From Cupriavidus sp. 2SB (GTDB taxonomy: Bacteria; Pseudomonadota; Gammaproteobacteria; Burkholderiales; Burkholderiaceae): DNA of 64,000 nt. The notes below the pieces were generated by a model that ran no database searches, was not told the DNA's origin, and worked only from the letters and a program-made list of their open reading frames with translations. The translations under genes and the position numbers were made by a program. Numbering within the stretch: the first letter of the stretch is position 1; each line of letters opens with the position of its first letter. Shown piece by piece: positions 10,204-20,087 of this stretch. The DNA lies in contig NZ_SCMX01000001.1 in the NCBI RefSeq assembly GCF_005503625.1, positions 124,001-188,000 of the forward strand, in the 5' to 3' direction.

Positions 10204-11208
10204 ATGAAAGCCATCGAGATCCGCGAATACGGCGGCCCAGAGGTCCTGCAACCCGCCCAGCGCCCCGACCCGGAGCCGAAGGCAGGCGAGATCCTGATCC
10301 GCGTTGCGGCGGCGGGTATCAATCGCCCCGATGTGTTCCAGCGCACTGGCAACTATCCCGTGCCGCCGGGCGCATCCGATCTGCCGGGCCTGGAGGTGGC
10401 AGGCGTAGTGGTGGGCGGTGACCTGTCGAATCCCGCCAATCGTTTTGGCCTCAAGGTGGGTGATCGCGTGTGCGCGCTGGTCCAGGGCGGCGGTTACGCC
10501 GAGCTGTGCACCGCGCCGATCGAGCAGTGCCTGCCCGTACCTGAAGGACTCAGCGATATCGAGGCTGCCGCATTGCCCGAGACGTTTTTCACGGTATGGA
10601 GCAACGTGTTCGATCGTGGCCTGCTCGGCAAGGGTCCGCGCGGCGCGGCCGAGACGCTGCTGATCCAGGGCGGTTCGAGCGGCATCGGCACAACGGCCAT
10701 CCAGGTTGCCAAGGCGATGGGCTTCAAGGTCCTGGTCACGGCAGGCAGCGATGACAAGTGCAAGGCATGCGTAGACCTGGGTGCCGACCACGCGATCAAC
10801 TACAAGACGCAGGATTTCGTGGCCGAGGTCAAGGCGTTGACCGAAGGCAAGGGCGTTGACGTGATCCTCGACATGGTGGCGGGCTCGTATCTGGCGCGCG
10901 AACTGTCGTGCATTGCCGACGACGGCCGCATCGTCATCATCGCGCTGCTCGGTGGCAGCAAGGCCGAGATTCCGCTGGGCGATATCCTGCGTCGCCGGAT
11001 CACGATCACGGGTTCCACGCTGCGTCCGCGTCCGGCTTCGTTCAAGGGCGCCATTGCGCAAGCGTTGCACCATAACGTCTGGCCGCTGCTGGCTGCCGGC
11101 AAGATCAAGCCCGTCATCCACAAGGTGTTCCCTGCGGAGCAGGCGGCCGACGCCCATCGGCTGATGGAGTCGAGCGAGCATATCGGCAAGATCGTGCTTA
11201 CCTGGTAA
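10204..11208 (+). CDS. NAD(P)H quinone oxidoreductase, zeta-crystallin/PIG3-like
   Basis: A 334-residue member of the medium-chain dehydrogenase/reductase superfamily. It has the GroES-like N-terminal fold (INRPDVFQRTGNYPVPPG), the nucleotide-binding GGSSGIGT motif around residue 160, and no zinc ligand set. This is the TIGR02824/PIG3 quinone oxidoreductase pattern. The ATG at 10204 has GAGGAG upstream. It sits between the pnp terminator and tpiA as a single gene. The physiological acceptor cannot be told from sequence. Confidence 0.88.
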   Translation: MKAIEIREYGGPEVLQPAQRPDPEPKAGEILIRVAAAGINRPDVFQRTGNYPVPPGASDLPGLEVAGVVVGGDLSNPANRFGLKVGDRVCALVQGGGYAELCTAPIEQCLPVPEGLSDIEAAALPETFFTVWSNVFDRGLLGKGPRGAAETLLIQGGSSGIGTTAIQVAKAMGFKVLVTAGSDDKCKACVDLGADHAINYKTQDFVAEVKALTEGKGVDVILDMVAGSYLARELSCIADDGRIVIIALLGGSKAEIPLGDILRRRITITGSTLRPRPASFKGAIAQALHHNVWPLLAAGKIKPVIHKVFPAEQAADAHRLMESSEHIGKIVLTW

Positions 11209-11217
11209 GCGTGCGGT

Positions 11218-11246
11218 GCCACGCCGGCGGTGCTGCCCGGCGTGGC
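11218..11246 (+). terminator. GC-rich hairpin after the quinone oxidoreductase gene
   Basis: GCCACGCCGG (11218-11227) pairs perfectly with CCGGCGTGGC (11237-11246). Only GTCTT follows, so intrinsic termination is uncertain; it may protect the 3' end or act with Rho. Confidence 0.45.
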
Positions 11247-11330
11247 GTCTTCCGCAATTGTCTGCCCGCTGCTGGCGGCACCCCCTTGACCACGCTACAA
11301 TAGCGGGTTTGATTCAAGGGGGAGACCGTT

Positions 11331-12068
11331 GTGAGACAAAAGCTGGTCATCGGCAATTGGAAGATGCACGGCAGCCTGGCCGCCAACGCGGCTTTGCTCG
11401 AAGGTATCAAGGCAGCACCCGCCAAGGCGAAACTGGCGGTTTGCGCACCGTTCCCCTATCTTGCCCAGTGCCAGTCGCTGCTCACGGGTTCCCAGGTGGC
11501 CTGGGGTGCTCAGGATGTGTCGGCCGAGACGCGCGGCGCCTTTACTGGCGAAGTCGCGGCACCGATGCTGAGCGAGTTCGGTTGCACCTATGTGCTGGTG
11601 GGCCATTCGGAGCGCCGCACGTATCACGGCGAATCCGATGCGGCCGTTGCTGCCAAGGCGCTGCGTGCGCTGGAATCGGGCATCGTGCCTGTGGTCTGTG
11701 TCGGTGAGACGCTGGCCGAGCGCGAAGCCGGCCAGACCGAAGCGGTAGTGGGTCGTCAACTGCAGGCTGTGCTCGATGCGTTGTCTATCGACCAGCTTGG
11801 CAAGATCGTTCTGGCCTATGAGCCTGTCTGGGCGATCGGCACGGGCAAGACCGCTTCGAGCGACCAGGCGCAGGCCGTACACGCGGCGCTGCGCGCCCAG
11901 GTGGCGGCGAAGAACGTGGCTGTGGCCGAGCGTATGGCCATCCTGTACGGCGGCAGCGTGAAGCCCGACAATGCCGTCGAACTGTTTTCGATGTCCGATA
12001 TCGACGGGGGCCTCATTGGGGGTGCCTCGCTGAAGGCGGATGATTTCCTCGCTATCGGCAAAGCCTGA
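11331..12068 (+). CDS. tpiA: Triosephosphate isomerase
   Basis: Interconverts dihydroxyacetone phosphate and glyceraldehyde 3-phosphate. The 245-residue TIM barrel has IGNWKMHG at the N-terminus (Asn and Lys of the active site), VGHSERR with the catalytic His, [11 protein letters not shown] with the catalytic Glu, and the phosphate-binding GGSVKP loop. The start is GTG at 11331, preceded by GGGGGAGA. secG lies 50 bases downstream. Confidence 0.97.
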   Translation: MRQKLVIGNWKMHGSLAANAALLEGIKAAPAKAKLAVCAPFPYLAQCQSLLTGSQVAWGAQDVSAETRGAFTGEVAAPMLSEFGCTYVLVGHSERRTYHGESDAAVAAKALRALESGIVPVVCVGETLAEREAGQTEAVVGRQLQAVLDALSIDQLGKIVLAYEPVWAIGTGKTASSDQAQAVHAALRAQVAAKNVAVAERMAILYGGSVKPDNAVELFSMSDIDGGLIGGASLKADDFLAIGKA

Positions 12069-12118
12069 ATGCCGGATGCGACTGTCTGATCAGGCAAGTA
12101 CGAAACGAATTTAACCAA

Positions 12119-12481
12119 ATGGCAATCTTCAAGACTTTGTTGGTCGTTGTGCAGGTCCTGTCCGCGCTAGGCGTGATCGGCCTCGTCCTGCTGCAGCATG
12201 GCAAGGGTGCGGACGTCGGCGCGGCGTTCGGTTCCGGTGCGTCGGGCAGTCTGTTCGGCGCCTCGGGCTCGGCCAACTTCCTGTCGCGTACCACGGCCGT
12301 CCTCGCGGCGCTGTTTTTCGTGTGTACGCTGGGACTGACGTTGCTTGGCAACTACAAGCCGCAGGCCTCGCTTGGCGTCATGGGCGCGGCACAACAACCG
12401 GCAGCGGCGTCCGCGCCTGCTGCCTCGGCACCGGCAGCCAATGGCGCGTCGGCACCCGCTGGTCCCGCAGTACCGAAGTAA
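12119..12481 (+). CDS. secG: Preprotein translocase subunit SecG
   Basis: A 120-residue SecYEG accessory subunit with two transmembrane helices: one at the N-terminus (FKTLLVVVQVLSALGVIGLVLL) and one around residues 60-80. Between them is the conserved HGKGADVGAAFGSGASGSLFG loop. The C-terminus is an Ala/Pro-rich tail. tpiA-secG-tRNA-Leu-nuoA is a common arrangement in beta-proteobacteria. No good ribosome binding site is seen ahead of the ATG. Confidence 0.93.
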   Translation: MAIFKTLLVVVQVLSALGVIGLVLLQHGKGADVGAAFGSGASGSLFGASGSANFLSRTTAVLAALFFVCTLGLTLLGNYKPQASLGVMGAAQQPAAASAPAASAPAANGASAPAGPAVPK

Positions 12482-12519
12482 GCGCTAAGTCTGCGCAATA
12501 ATCGAACACTGAGTTCGCG

Positions 12520-12565
12520 GATTCCTGATTTTATTTGTGGTTGTGCATTGAACAAATCAGGAATC
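12520..12565. repeat. 12-bp inverted repeat before tRNA-Leu
   Basis: GATTCCTGATTT (12520-12531) and AAATCAGGAATC (12554-12565) are perfect inverted copies with a 22-base loop. No T tract follows. The right arm lies inside the spacer of the probable tRNA promoter, so it may be a protein binding site rather than a terminator. Confidence 0.55.
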
Positions 12566-12577
12566 ATGAGTTAGAAT
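12548..12577 (+). promoter_or_regulatory. Sigma-70 promoter for tRNA-Leu
   Basis: TTGAAC (12548-12553) and TAGAAT (12572-12577) are 18 bases apart. They sit about 115 bases before the mature tRNA. Assignment is by consensus. Confidence 0.5.
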
Positions 12578-12690
12578 GCAAGGCTTGAAACGATTCCCCA
12601 GCGCGGGGCGAAAGCCAGAAGAAAGACTCTTCTGACCCAGCTTCGTAGGGCCTGAAAAACCCGGCGCAAGGCAATATTGTTTCTCCCCCA

Positions 12691-12775
12691 GCCGACGTGG
12701 TGAAATTGGTAGACACGCTATCTTGAGGGGGTAGTGGCGAAAGCTGTGCGAGTTCGAGTCTCGCCGTCGGCACCA
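12691..12775 (+). tRNA. tRNA-Leu (anticodon GAG)
   Basis: An 85-base class II tRNA with encoded CCA. The acceptor arms GCCGACG and CGTCGGC pair perfectly, followed by discriminator A and CCA. The anticodon stem CTATC/GGTAG encloses TTGAGGG, giving anticodon GAG for CUC and CUU codons. The long variable arm and the T-arm GTTCGAGTC are as expected for leucine tRNA. Confidence 0.96.
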
Positions 12776-12953
12776 AAAAACTTGATCGGAAGTTCGTGCA
12801 TTCCCATTGATGCAGCAATGCGGAGGGATTGCATGGACTGTCCGGCAGTCCGCAAGGCGGCGCCGTAGCTATGACGGGATGGCGCCTGGGGTGGGCAACA
12901 GGTCGCCGCTAGCTGGTGCTGTTGACAACATTCCAGATAAGGCTGGCCGTACC

Positions 12954-13313
12954 TTGACTCTCGAAGCCTACTTCCCCGTCCTCGTCTTTATCCTCTTTGG
13001 CATCGTGCTCGGTGGAGTACTGATGTCCATCGGTCGGATCCTCGGTCCCTACAAGCCTGACGCAGCGAAGCTCTCTCCCTACGAGTGCGGTTTCGAAGCG
13101 TTCGAGGATGCGCGCATGAAGTTCGACGTGCGCTATTACCTCATCGCCATCCTGTTTATCCTGTTCGATCTCGAAACTGCCTTCCTGTTTCCCTGGGGCG
13201 TTGCCCTCAAGGACATCGGCTGGCCGGGATTCATCGCCATGGGCGTGTTTCTGCTGGAATTCATCGTGGGCTTCGTCTACATCTGGAAAAAGGGCGCGCT
13301 CGATTGGGAGTGA
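12954..13313 (+). CDS. nuoA: NADH-quinone oxidoreductase subunit A
   Basis: Membrane subunit of complex I at the quinone-site junction. From the TTG at 12954 the protein is 119 residues, the usual length in this group, beginning with the family's LEAYFPVL segment. It has three transmembrane helices and the conserved [18 protein letters not shown] loop and [14 protein letters not shown] helix. The open frame continues upstream with atypical arginine-rich sequence and no homologous look, so TTG is preferred although its ribosome binding site is weak. Confidence 0.9.
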   Translation: MTLEAYFPVLVFILFGIVLGGVLMSIGRILGPYKPDAAKLSPYECGFEAFEDARMKFDVRYYLIAILFILFDLETAFLFPWGVALKDIGWPGFIAMGVFLLEFIVGFVYIWKKGALDWE

Positions 13314-13319
13314 TGTGAA

Positions 13320-13802
13320 ATGGCAATCGAAGGCGTTCTCAATGAAGGCTTTGTCACGACGACCGCTGACAAGCTGATCAACTGGACCCGTACGGGTTCC
13401 CTTTGGCCCATGACTTTCGGTCTGGCCTGCTGTGCAGTGGAAATGATGCACGCCGGCGCCGCCCGCTACGACATGGACCGTTTCGGCGTGATCTTCCGCC
13501 CGTCGCCGCGTCAGTCGGACGTGATGATCGTGGCCGGTACGCTATGCAACAAGATGGCGCCCGCGCTGCGCAAGGTCTATGACCAGATGGCGGAACCGCG
13601 CTGGGTAATCTCGATGGGCTCGTGCGCCAATGGCGGCGGCTACTACCACTACTCGTATTCGGTGGTGCGTGGCTGCGATCGCATCGTGCCGGTCGATATC
13701 TATGTTCCGGGCTGCCCGCCGACGGCGGAAGCGCTGATCTACGGTGTGATCCAGCTGCAGAACAAGATCAAGCGCACCAACACCATCGCGCGCAAGGGCT
13801 GA
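13320..13802 (+). CDS. nuoB: NADH-quinone oxidoreductase subunit B
   Basis: Peripheral-arm subunit that carries Fe-S cluster N2, the last electron donor to quinone. The 160 residues include the tandem Cys of [10 protein letters not shown], then GSCANGGG and [13 protein letters not shown], giving the four cluster ligands. The gene starts six bases after nuoA. Confidence 0.97.
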   Translation: MAIEGVLNEGFVTTTADKLINWTRTGSLWPMTFGLACCAVEMMHAGAARYDMDRFGVIFRPSPRQSDVMIVAGTLCNKMAPALRKVYDQMAEPRWVISMGSCANGGGYYHYSYSVVRGCDRIVPVDIYVPGCPPTAEALIYGVIQLQNKIKRTNTIARKG

Positions 13803-13803
13803 C

Positions 13804-14403
13804 ATGGCGAAACTCGATACCCTCAAGGCTGCGCTCGAGAAGGTGCTGGGCAAGCGTATCCAGAGCCTGAGCGAGGCAGTCGGCGAACTGACGCTGGTCG
13901 TGAAGGCTGCCGACTATCTCGAAGCGGCCCTGATGCTGCGCGATGATCCGTCGCTTCGCTTCGAACAGGCCGTCGACCTGTGCGGCGTGGACTATTCCGA
14001 ATATGCCGAAGGCACCTGGGCCGGCCCGCGCTTTGCCGCGGTCACGCACCTGCTTTCGGTGACGCACAACTGGCGTCTGCGCCTGCGTGTGTTCGCGCCG
14101 GACGATGACATGCCGGTGCTGCCGTCGCTCAACGATGTCTGGAATTCCGTGAACTGGTTCGAGCGCGAAGCGTTCGACTTCTACGGCATCGTGTTCGAAG
14201 GCCACAACGACTTGCGCCGCATCCTGACCGACTATGGTTTCGTCGGCCATCCGTTCCGCAAGGACTTCCCGGTCTCGGGTTACGTGGAAATGCGTTACGA
14301 CCCGGAACAGAAGCGGGTCATCTACCAGCCGGTGACGATCGAACCGCGCGAAATCACGCCGCGCGTGATTCGCGAGGACGCATACGGCGGCACGCAGCAC
14401 TGA
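13804..14403 (+). CDS. nuoC: NADH-quinone oxidoreductase subunit C
   Basis: The 30-kDa peripheral subunit of complex I, 199 residues, no cofactor. The signature segment [18 protein letters not shown] with the following RRILTDYGF is intact. It is separate from nuoD here, unlike the fused NuoCD of E. coli. One base separates it from the nuoB stop. Confidence 0.96.
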   Translation: MAKLDTLKAALEKVLGKRIQSLSEAVGELTLVVKAADYLEAALMLRDDPSLRFEQAVDLCGVDYSEYAEGTWAGPRFAAVTHLLSVTHNWRLRLRVFAPDDDMPVLPSLNDVWNSVNWFEREAFDFYGIVFEGHNDLRRILTDYGFVGHPFRKDFPVSGYVEMRYDPEQKRVIYQPVTIEPREITPRVIREDAYGGTQH

Positions 14404-14413
14404 GAACGGCGTC

Positions 14414-15667
14414 ATGGCAGATATCAAGAACTACACACTCAACTTCGGTCCCCAACACCCAGCAGCCCACGGCGTGCTGCGCCTGGTGCTTGAGCTGGAT
14501 GGCGAAGTCATCCAGCGCGCCGATCCCCACATCGGCCTGCTGCACCGTGCCACTGAAAAGCTGGCCGAGCAGAAGACCTGGATCCAGAACGTTCCCTACA
14601 TGGACCGCCTCGACTACGTGTCGATGATGGTCAACGAACACGCCTACGTGATGGCAATCGAGCGCCTGCTGGGCCTCGAGGTGCCGGTTCGCGCGCAGTA
14701 CATCCGCGTGATGTTCGACGAAATCACCCGCCTGCTGAACCACCTGATGTGGATCGGCTCGCACGCACTCGACGTGGGCGCGATGGCGGTGTTCCTCTAC
14801 GCGTTCCGCGAGCGCGAGGACATGTTCGACATGTACGAGGCGGTGTCGGGTGCGCGCATGCACGCGGCCTACTACCGTCCGGGCGGCGTCTACCGTGACC
14901 TGCCTGACACGATGCCGCAATATCGTGCGTCCAAGGTGCACAACGAGAAGGCCATCAAGGTGATGAACGACGCCCGTTCGGGCTCGTTGCTGGACTTCAT
15001 CGAGGACTTCACGAACCGTTTTCCGACATATGTCGATGAATATGAGACGCTGCTGACCGATAACCGTATCTGGAAGCAACGTCTAGTGGATATCGGCGTG
15101 GTGACGCCGGAGCGTGCGCTGCAGATGGGCTTTACCGGTCCGATGCTGCGCGGTTCGGGTATCGAGTGGGATCTGCGCAAGAAGCAGCCGTACGAAGTGT
15201 ACGACCAGCTCGACTTCGACATCCCCGTGGGCACGACCGGTGACTGCTATTCGCGTTACCTGGTGCGCGTGGAAGAGATGCGCCAGTCGAACCGGATCAT
15301 CAAGCAGTGTATCGACTGGCTGCGTCGCAACCCGGGTCCGGTGATCACCGAGAACCACAAGGTGGCACCGCCGTCGCGGGTGGACATGAAGTCGAACATG
15401 GAAGAGTTGATCCACCACTTCAAGCTCTTTACCGAAGGCATGCACGTGCCGCCGGGCGAGGCTTACGCAGCGGTGGAACATCCGAAGGGCGAGTTCGGGA
15501 TCTATGCGATTTCCGACGGTGCGAACAAGCCGTACCGCCTGAAGATCCGCGCTCCCGGCTATGCACACCTGGCCGCGCTCGACGAGATGGCCAGGGGACA
15601 CATGATTGCGGACGCGGTCACGATCATCGGTACGCAGGACATCGTGTTCGGCGAGATCGACCGCTAA
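14414..15667 (+). CDS. nuoD: NADH-quinone oxidoreductase subunit D
   Basis: The 49-kDa subunit, 417 residues, forming the quinone chamber together with NuoB. Typical segments are [15 protein letters not shown] at the N-terminus, [12 protein letters not shown], and the C-terminal DIVFGEIDR. It descends from the large subunit of NiFe hydrogenases but lacks the metal cysteines, as expected for the family. It starts ten bases after nuoC. Confidence 0.97.
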   Translation: MADIKNYTLNFGPQHPAAHGVLRLVLELDGEVIQRADPHIGLLHRATEKLAEQKTWIQNVPYMDRLDYVSMMVNEHAYVMAIERLLGLEVPVRAQYIRVMFDEITRLLNHLMWIGSHALDVGAMAVFLYAFREREDMFDMYEAVSGARMHAAYYRPGGVYRDLPDTMPQYRASKVHNEKAIKVMNDARSGSLLDFIEDFTNRFPTYVDEYETLLTDNRIWKQRLVDIGVVTPERALQMGFTGPMLRGSGIEWDLRKKQPYEVYDQLDFDIPVGTTGDCYSRYLVRVEEMRQSNRIIKQCIDWLRRNPGPVITENHKVAPPSRVDMKSNMEELIHHFKLFTEGMHVPPGEAYAAVEHPKGEFGIYAISDGANKPYRLKIRAPGYAHLAALDEMARGHMIADAVTIIGTQDIVFGEIDR

Positions 15668-15882
15668 GGGATACCCGGTAACCGGCAAGTATCCCGTCAC
15701 AGGCCGTTGCCCGGACGACGATCCGGGCGTGTTCGGCCGGCCCCGGCGGTAGCGGTGGCGGCAGGCGGTGCCTGCAACGGATCGGCGAGGACGCTTCAGG
15801 CGTCCGGGCCGGCAGAACATGGCAGCGACGGCTGCAAACCAGTGGAGTGGCGCCAAACGCGCGGCTCTGCCGTATTACTGCA
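15668..15882 (+). other. Hairpin-rich gap between nuoD and nuoE
   Basis: Four separate short inverted repeats occur: GGGATAC/GTATCCC (15668-15695, with inner CCGGT/ACCGG), CCCGGA/TCCGGG (15710-15727), GCAGGC/GCCTGC (15761-15775) and GGACGC/GCGTCC (15789-15805). None has a T tract. No gene is seen. mRNA processing or segment stabilisation is a possible role. Confidence 0.55.
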
Positions 15883-16389
15883 ATGACCATGCTATCAGCA
15901 GAAGCTCTCAAGGAAATCGATCGCGCGATCGCGAAATATCCGACCGACCAGAAACAGTCGGCCGTGATGGCGGCACTCGCCGTGGCCCAGGGCGAAGTGG
16001 GCTGGGTTTCCCCCGATGTCATGCAGTTCGTCGCCAGCTACCTGGACATGCCGCCCGTGTGGGTGGAAGAGGTGGCCACGTTCTACAACATGTATGACAC
16101 CAAGCCGGTGGGCAAGTACAAGCTCACCGTCTGCACGAACCTGCCTTGCGCGCTGTCTGGCGGCGACCGGGCGGGCGAATACCTGAAGCGCAAGCTCGGG
16201 ATCGACTACAACGAGACGACCGCCGACGGCTGCTTCACGCTGAAGGAAGGCGAGTGCATGGGCGCTTGCGGCGATGCGCCGGTGATGATCGTCAACAACA
16301 CCCGCATGTGCAGCTTCATGAGCGATGCAAAACTCGACGAACTCGTCGACGAGCTCAAGGCAGAAGCCGCCGCCAAGGGGGACAAGTAA
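15883..16389 (+). CDS. nuoE: NADH-quinone oxidoreductase subunit E
   Basis: The 24-kDa thioredoxin-fold subunit with the [2Fe-2S] cluster N1a. From ATG 15883 it has 168 residues; ATG 15889 would give 166. Ligand cysteines are in CTNLPC and [11 protein letters not shown]. No clear ribosome binding site is visible, and the preceding 215-base gap is the longest inside the operon. A GTG 36 bases upstream is in frame but unlikely. Confidence 0.93.
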   Translation: MTMLSAEALKEIDRAIAKYPTDQKQSAVMAALAVAQGEVGWVSPDVMQFVASYLDMPPVWVEEVATFYNMYDTKPVGKYKLTVCTNLPCALSGGDRAGEYLKRKLGIDYNETTADGCFTLKEGECMGACGDAPVMIVNNTRMCSFMSDAKLDELVDELKAEAAAKGDK

Positions 16390-16390
16390 C

Positions 16391-17686
16391 ATGACCTCTC
16401 TGCACGACCGTCACATCAAGCCGCTGATCCTGGCTGGCCTGGACGGCAAGAACTGGCACCTCGAGGACTACGTCGCGCGCGGCGGCTACAAGCAGCTGCG
16501 CCGCATTCTCGAGGGCAAGGTGCCCCCCGAGCAGGTCATCGCGGACGTCAAGGCATCGGGCCTGCGTGGCCGCGGCGGTGCGGGCTTCCCGACCGGCCTG
16601 AAGTGGAGCTTCATGCCGCGTACGTTCCCGGGGCAGAAGTACCTCGTTTGCAATACCGACGAGGGCGAGCCGGGCACGTTCAAGGATCGCGACATCATCC
16701 GCTACAACCCGCATTCGCTGATCGAAGGCATGGCCATCGGCGCGTATGCGATGGGTATCACCGTGGGTTACAACTACATCCACGGCGAGATCTGGAACGA
16801 ATACAAGATCTTCGAGGAAGCCCTCGAAGAGGCGCGCCGCGCCGGTTTCCTGGGTGACAACATCCTGGGTTCGGGCTTCGACTTCCAGCTGCATGCGCAC
16901 CATGGCTATGGCGCGTACATCTGCGGCGAGGAAACGGCGCTGCTCGAATCGCTGGAAGGCAAGAAAGGCCAGCCGCGCTTCAAGCCGCCTTTCCCGGCGA
17001 GCTTCGGCCTGTATGGCAAGCCGACCACGATCAACAACACCGAGACGTTCGCCGCGGTGCCGTTCCTGCTGGAAGTCGGCCCCGAGGAGTACCTGAAGAT
17101 CGGCAAGCCGAACAACGGCGGCACCAAGATCTTCTCGATTTCCGGTGACGTCGAGCGTCCGGGCAACTACGAGATTCCGCTGGGTACGCCGTTCTCCACG
17201 TTGCTGGAGCTCGCGGGCGGCATGCGCGGCGGCAAGGCACTGAAGGCGGTGATCCCGGGTGGATCGTCGGCGCCGGTGGTGCCGGCGGACCTGATGATGG
17301 CCTCGACCATGGACTACGATTCGATTGCCAAGGCCGGCTCGATGCTGGGTTCGGGCGCCGTGATCGTCATGGACGAGACGCGCTGCATGGTCAAGTCGCT
17401 GTTGCGTCTGTCGTATTTCTATTTTGAAGAATCATGCGGCCAGTGCACGCCGTGCCGTGAAGGCACCGGCTGGCTCTATCGCATGGTCAATCGCATTGAA
17501 CACGGAGAAGGCCGCCAGGAAGATCTGGACCTGCTCAATAACGTCGCGGAAAACATCATGGGTCGCACGATTTGCGCACTCGGCGATGCCGCGGCGATGC
17601 CGGTACGCGGCATGCTCAAGCACTACTGGAAAGAGTTCGAGTATCACGTCGAACACAAGCAGTGCATGGTCCCGGCCCATTCCTGA
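16391..17686 (+). CDS. nuoF: NADH-quinone oxidoreductase subunit F
   Basis: The 51-kDa NADH-oxidising subunit, holding FMN and [4Fe-4S] cluster N3. The 431-residue protein shows the NADH/FMN glycine-rich segments [13 protein letters not shown] and [17 protein letters not shown]. The cluster motif [11 protein letters not shown] and a later Cys are also present. It starts one base after the nuoE stop. Confidence 0.97.
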   Translation: MTSLHDRHIKPLILAGLDGKNWHLEDYVARGGYKQLRRILEGKVPPEQVIADVKASGLRGRGGAGFPTGLKWSFMPRTFPGQKYLVCNTDEGEPGTFKDRDIIRYNPHSLIEGMAIGAYAMGITVGYNYIHGEIWNEYKIFEEALEEARRAGFLGDNILGSGFDFQLHAHHGYGAYICGEETALLESLEGKKGQPRFKPPFPASFGLYGKPTTINNTETFAAVPFLLEVGPEEYLKIGKPNNGGTKIFSISGDVERPGNYEIPLGTPFSTLLELAGGMRGGKALKAVIPGGSSAPVVPADLMMASTMDYDSIAKAGSMLGSGAVIVMDETRCMVKSLLRLSYFYFEESCGQCTPCREGTGWLYRMVNRIEHGEGRQEDLDLLNNVAENIMGRTICALGDAAAMPVRGMLKHYWKEFEYHVEHKQCMVPAHS

Positions 17687-17699
17687 AGCGTGGCAGAAC

Positions 17700-20069
17700 A
17701 TGGTTGAACTCGAGATCGACGGCAAGAAGGTAGAGGTTGCGGAAGGCAGCCTCGTGATGGAAGCGGCCCGCAAGCTGGGCACGTACATCCCCCACTTCTG
17801 CTACCACCGCAAACTGTCCATCGCGGCGAACTGCCGCATGTGTCTGGTCGAAGTGGAAAAGGCGCCCAAGGCGCTGCCCGCCTGCGCCACCCCGGTGACG
17901 CCAGGCATGAAGGTGTTCACGAACTCTGAAAAGGCCGTCAAGGCCCAGAAGTCCGTGATGGAATTCCTTCTGATCAACCACCCGCTCGACTGCCCGATCT
18001 GCGATCAGGGCGGCGAATGCCAGTTGCAGGATCTGGCCGTGGGTTATGGTGCATCGGAGTCGCGCTACAAGGAAGAAAAGCGCGTGGTGTTCCACAAGAA
18101 CGTGGGCCCGCTGATCTCCATGGAGGAGATGACCCGCTGCATCCACTGCACCCGTTGCGTGCGTTTCGGCCAGGAAGTGGCCGGCGTGATGGAACTGGGC
18201 ATGCTGAACCGTGGCGAGCACTCGGAAATCACGACGTTCGTCGGTCAGACCGTGGATTCGGAACTGTCCGGCAACATGATCGACCTGTGCCCGGTTGGCG
18301 CGCTGACCAGCAAGCCGTTCCGCTACTCGGCCCGTACGTGGGAACTGGCACGCCGCAAGTCGGTGTCCCCGCACGACGGCGTGGGTGCGAACCTCGTGAT
18401 CCAGACCAAGAACCAACGTGTGATGCGTGTGGTGCCGCTGGAGAACGAAGAGGTCAACGAATGCTGGATCTCGGACAAGGACCGCTTCGCCTACGAAGGC
18501 CTGAACAGCGCTGACCGTCTGACCCGCCCGATGCTCAAGCAGGGCAACCAGTGGATGGAAACGGATTGGCAGACCGCGCTCGAATACGTGGCAAATGGTC
18601 TCGCCAGCATCAAGCGTGACCATGGCGCCGACCAGATCGCCGCCATCGCCAGCCCGCACAGCACGCTTGAAGAGCTGTTCCTGCTGGGCAAGCTCGTGCG
18701 TGGCCTGGGCAGCGATAATATCGACTTCCGCCTGCGTCAGACCGATTTCTCGGCAGCAGTGAAGGGCGCGCCGTGGCTCGGCATGCCGGTCGCTGATGTG
18801 ACCACGCTGCAACGCGCGCTGGTTATCGGCGCCTCGCTGCGCAAGGACCAGCCGCTGCTGGCCTCGCGTCTGCGTCAGGCTGTCAAGAAGGGTGCCCGCG
18901 TTACCGTGCTGGGCGCTGGCGGTGAAGATCTGCTGATGACGGCCGCACGTATCGACGTGGCACCGTCGGGCTGGACCGCCGCGCTGGCAGGTATCGCCCG
19001 CGCCGTGGCCACCGCCAAGGGAGTGGCCGCTCCGGCTGGCACCGATGGTTTCGATGGTGGCGACGCTGCCAAGGCGGCTGCCGATTCGCTGATGTCGGGC
19101 GAGCGCCGTGCCGTGTTCCTCGGCAACGAAGCCGTGCGTCACCCGCAATTCTCGGCGCTGCACGCGCTGGCACAGTGGATCGCCACGGAAACGGGCGCAA
19201 CGCTGGGCTTCCTGACCGAAGCTGCCAACACCGTCGGCGGTTACATCGCCGGTGCGCTGCCGCAGCAGGGTGGTGCCAATGCGCAGGCGATGCTGGATAC
19301 GCCGCGCCGCGCTTACATCGTGCTGAACGCCGAGCCGGAATTTGATTCGGCCGATGCCCGCAAGTCCCTGGCCGCGCTGCAGCAGGCCGGTACGGTCGTG
19401 GTGCTGTCGCCGTTCCGTTCGGACGCCGCACTGCAGTATGCAGACGTGATTCTCCCGATCGCACCGTTCAGCGAAACCGCTGGCACGTTCGTGAATGCCG
19501 AGGGCCGTGCCCAGAGCTTCAACGGCGTGGTACGTGCGCTGGGTGAAACGCGTCCGGGCTGGAAGGTGCTGCGCGTGCTGGGCAACCTGCTGGACGTGCC
19601 GGGTTTCGAATTCGAGACCGCCGAAGCCGTGCGTGATGCCGCGCTGACGAAGCTGGTCGCGGATCAGCTGAATAACGCCACCGATGCACCGATCCGCGTG
19701 ACGGCAGCCGCCGCCAACGGTATCGAGCGCATTGCCGATGTGCCGATCTACCACGCCGATCCGATCGTGCGTCGGGCCGAATCGCTGCAACTGACCGCGG
19801 CCGCGCGCCGTGCGATGCAGGTGGCGCTGTCGCAGGACCTGTTCGATAAGCTGGGCGTGCAGGCCGGTGACCCGGTGCGCGTGACGCAGGATGGCGCCAG
19901 TGTGGTGCTGCCCGCGGCGCTGGAAAAGACGCTGCCGGCGAACACCGTGCGCGTGCCTGCCGCTACCGTGGCTGCCGCGACGCTGGGTGCGCTGTTCGGC
20001 AACGTCGCCGTGGAAAAAGCCATCGACCTGTCGGCCGGGCAGAATGCGCCCGCGACGGCGACCGTATAA
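17700..20069 (+). CDS. nuoG: NADH-quinone oxidoreductase subunit G
   Basis: The 75-kDa iron-sulfur subunit of the peripheral arm, 789 residues. The N-terminus holds the [2Fe-2S] ferredoxin domain (CYHRKLSIAANCRMC, then ACATPV). The His-Cys3 cluster (HPLDCPICDQGGEC) and the second [4Fe-4S] site (CIHCTRCVRF with LCPVGAL) follow. The rest is a molybdopterin-oxidoreductase-like domain that has lost its cofactor in complex I. The ATG at 17700 gives the family's MVELEIDGK start. The frame is open further upstream over nuoF, which is not used. Confidence 0.96.
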   Translation: MVELEIDGKKVEVAEGSLVMEAARKLGTYIPHFCYHRKLSIAANCRMCLVEVEKAPKALPACATPVTPGMKVFTNSEKAVKAQKSVMEFLLINHPLDCPICDQGGECQLQDLAVGYGASESRYKEEKRVVFHKNVGPLISMEEMTRCIHCTRCVRFGQEVAGVMELGMLNRGEHSEITTFVGQTVDSELSGNMIDLCPVGALTSKPFRYSARTWELARRKSVSPHDGVGANLVIQTKNQRVMRVVPLENEEVNECWISDKDRFAYEGLNSADRLTRPMLKQGNQWMETDWQTALEYVANGLASIKRDHGADQIAAIASPHSTLEELFLLGKLVRGLGSDNIDFRLRQTDFSAAVKGAPWLGMPVADVTTLQRALVIGASLRKDQPLLASRLRQAVKKGARVTVLGAGGEDLLMTAARIDVAPSGWTAALAGIARAVATAKGVAAPAGTDGFDGGDAAKAAADSLMSGERRAVFLGNEAVRHPQFSALHALAQWIATETGATLGFLTEAANTVGGYIAGALPQQGGANAQAMLDTPRRAYIVLNAEPEFDSADARKSLAALQQAGTVVVLSPFRSDAALQYADVILPIAPFSETAGTFVNAEGRAQSFNGVVRALGETRPGWKVLRVLGNLLDVPGFEFETAEAVRDAALTKLVADQLNNATDAPIRVTAAAANGIERIADVPIYHADPIVRRAESLQLTAAARRAMQVALSQDLFDKLGVQAGDPVRVTQDGASVVLPAALEKTLPANTVRVPAATVAAATLGALFGNVAVEKAIDLSAGQNAPATATV

Positions 20070-20087
20070 GAAGAGCGAGAGAGCTAC

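Noticed and set aside
11296..11301. TACAAT before tpiA considered as a -10 box
   Set aside because: Nothing close to a -35 consensus lies 16-18 bases upstream, so it is not reported as a promoter.
12922..12927. A perfect TTGACA hexamer 27 bases before the nuoA TTG start, considered as a nuo promoter
   Set aside because: No acceptable -10 element exists at 16-18 bases spacing, and the transcription start would fall at the start codon.
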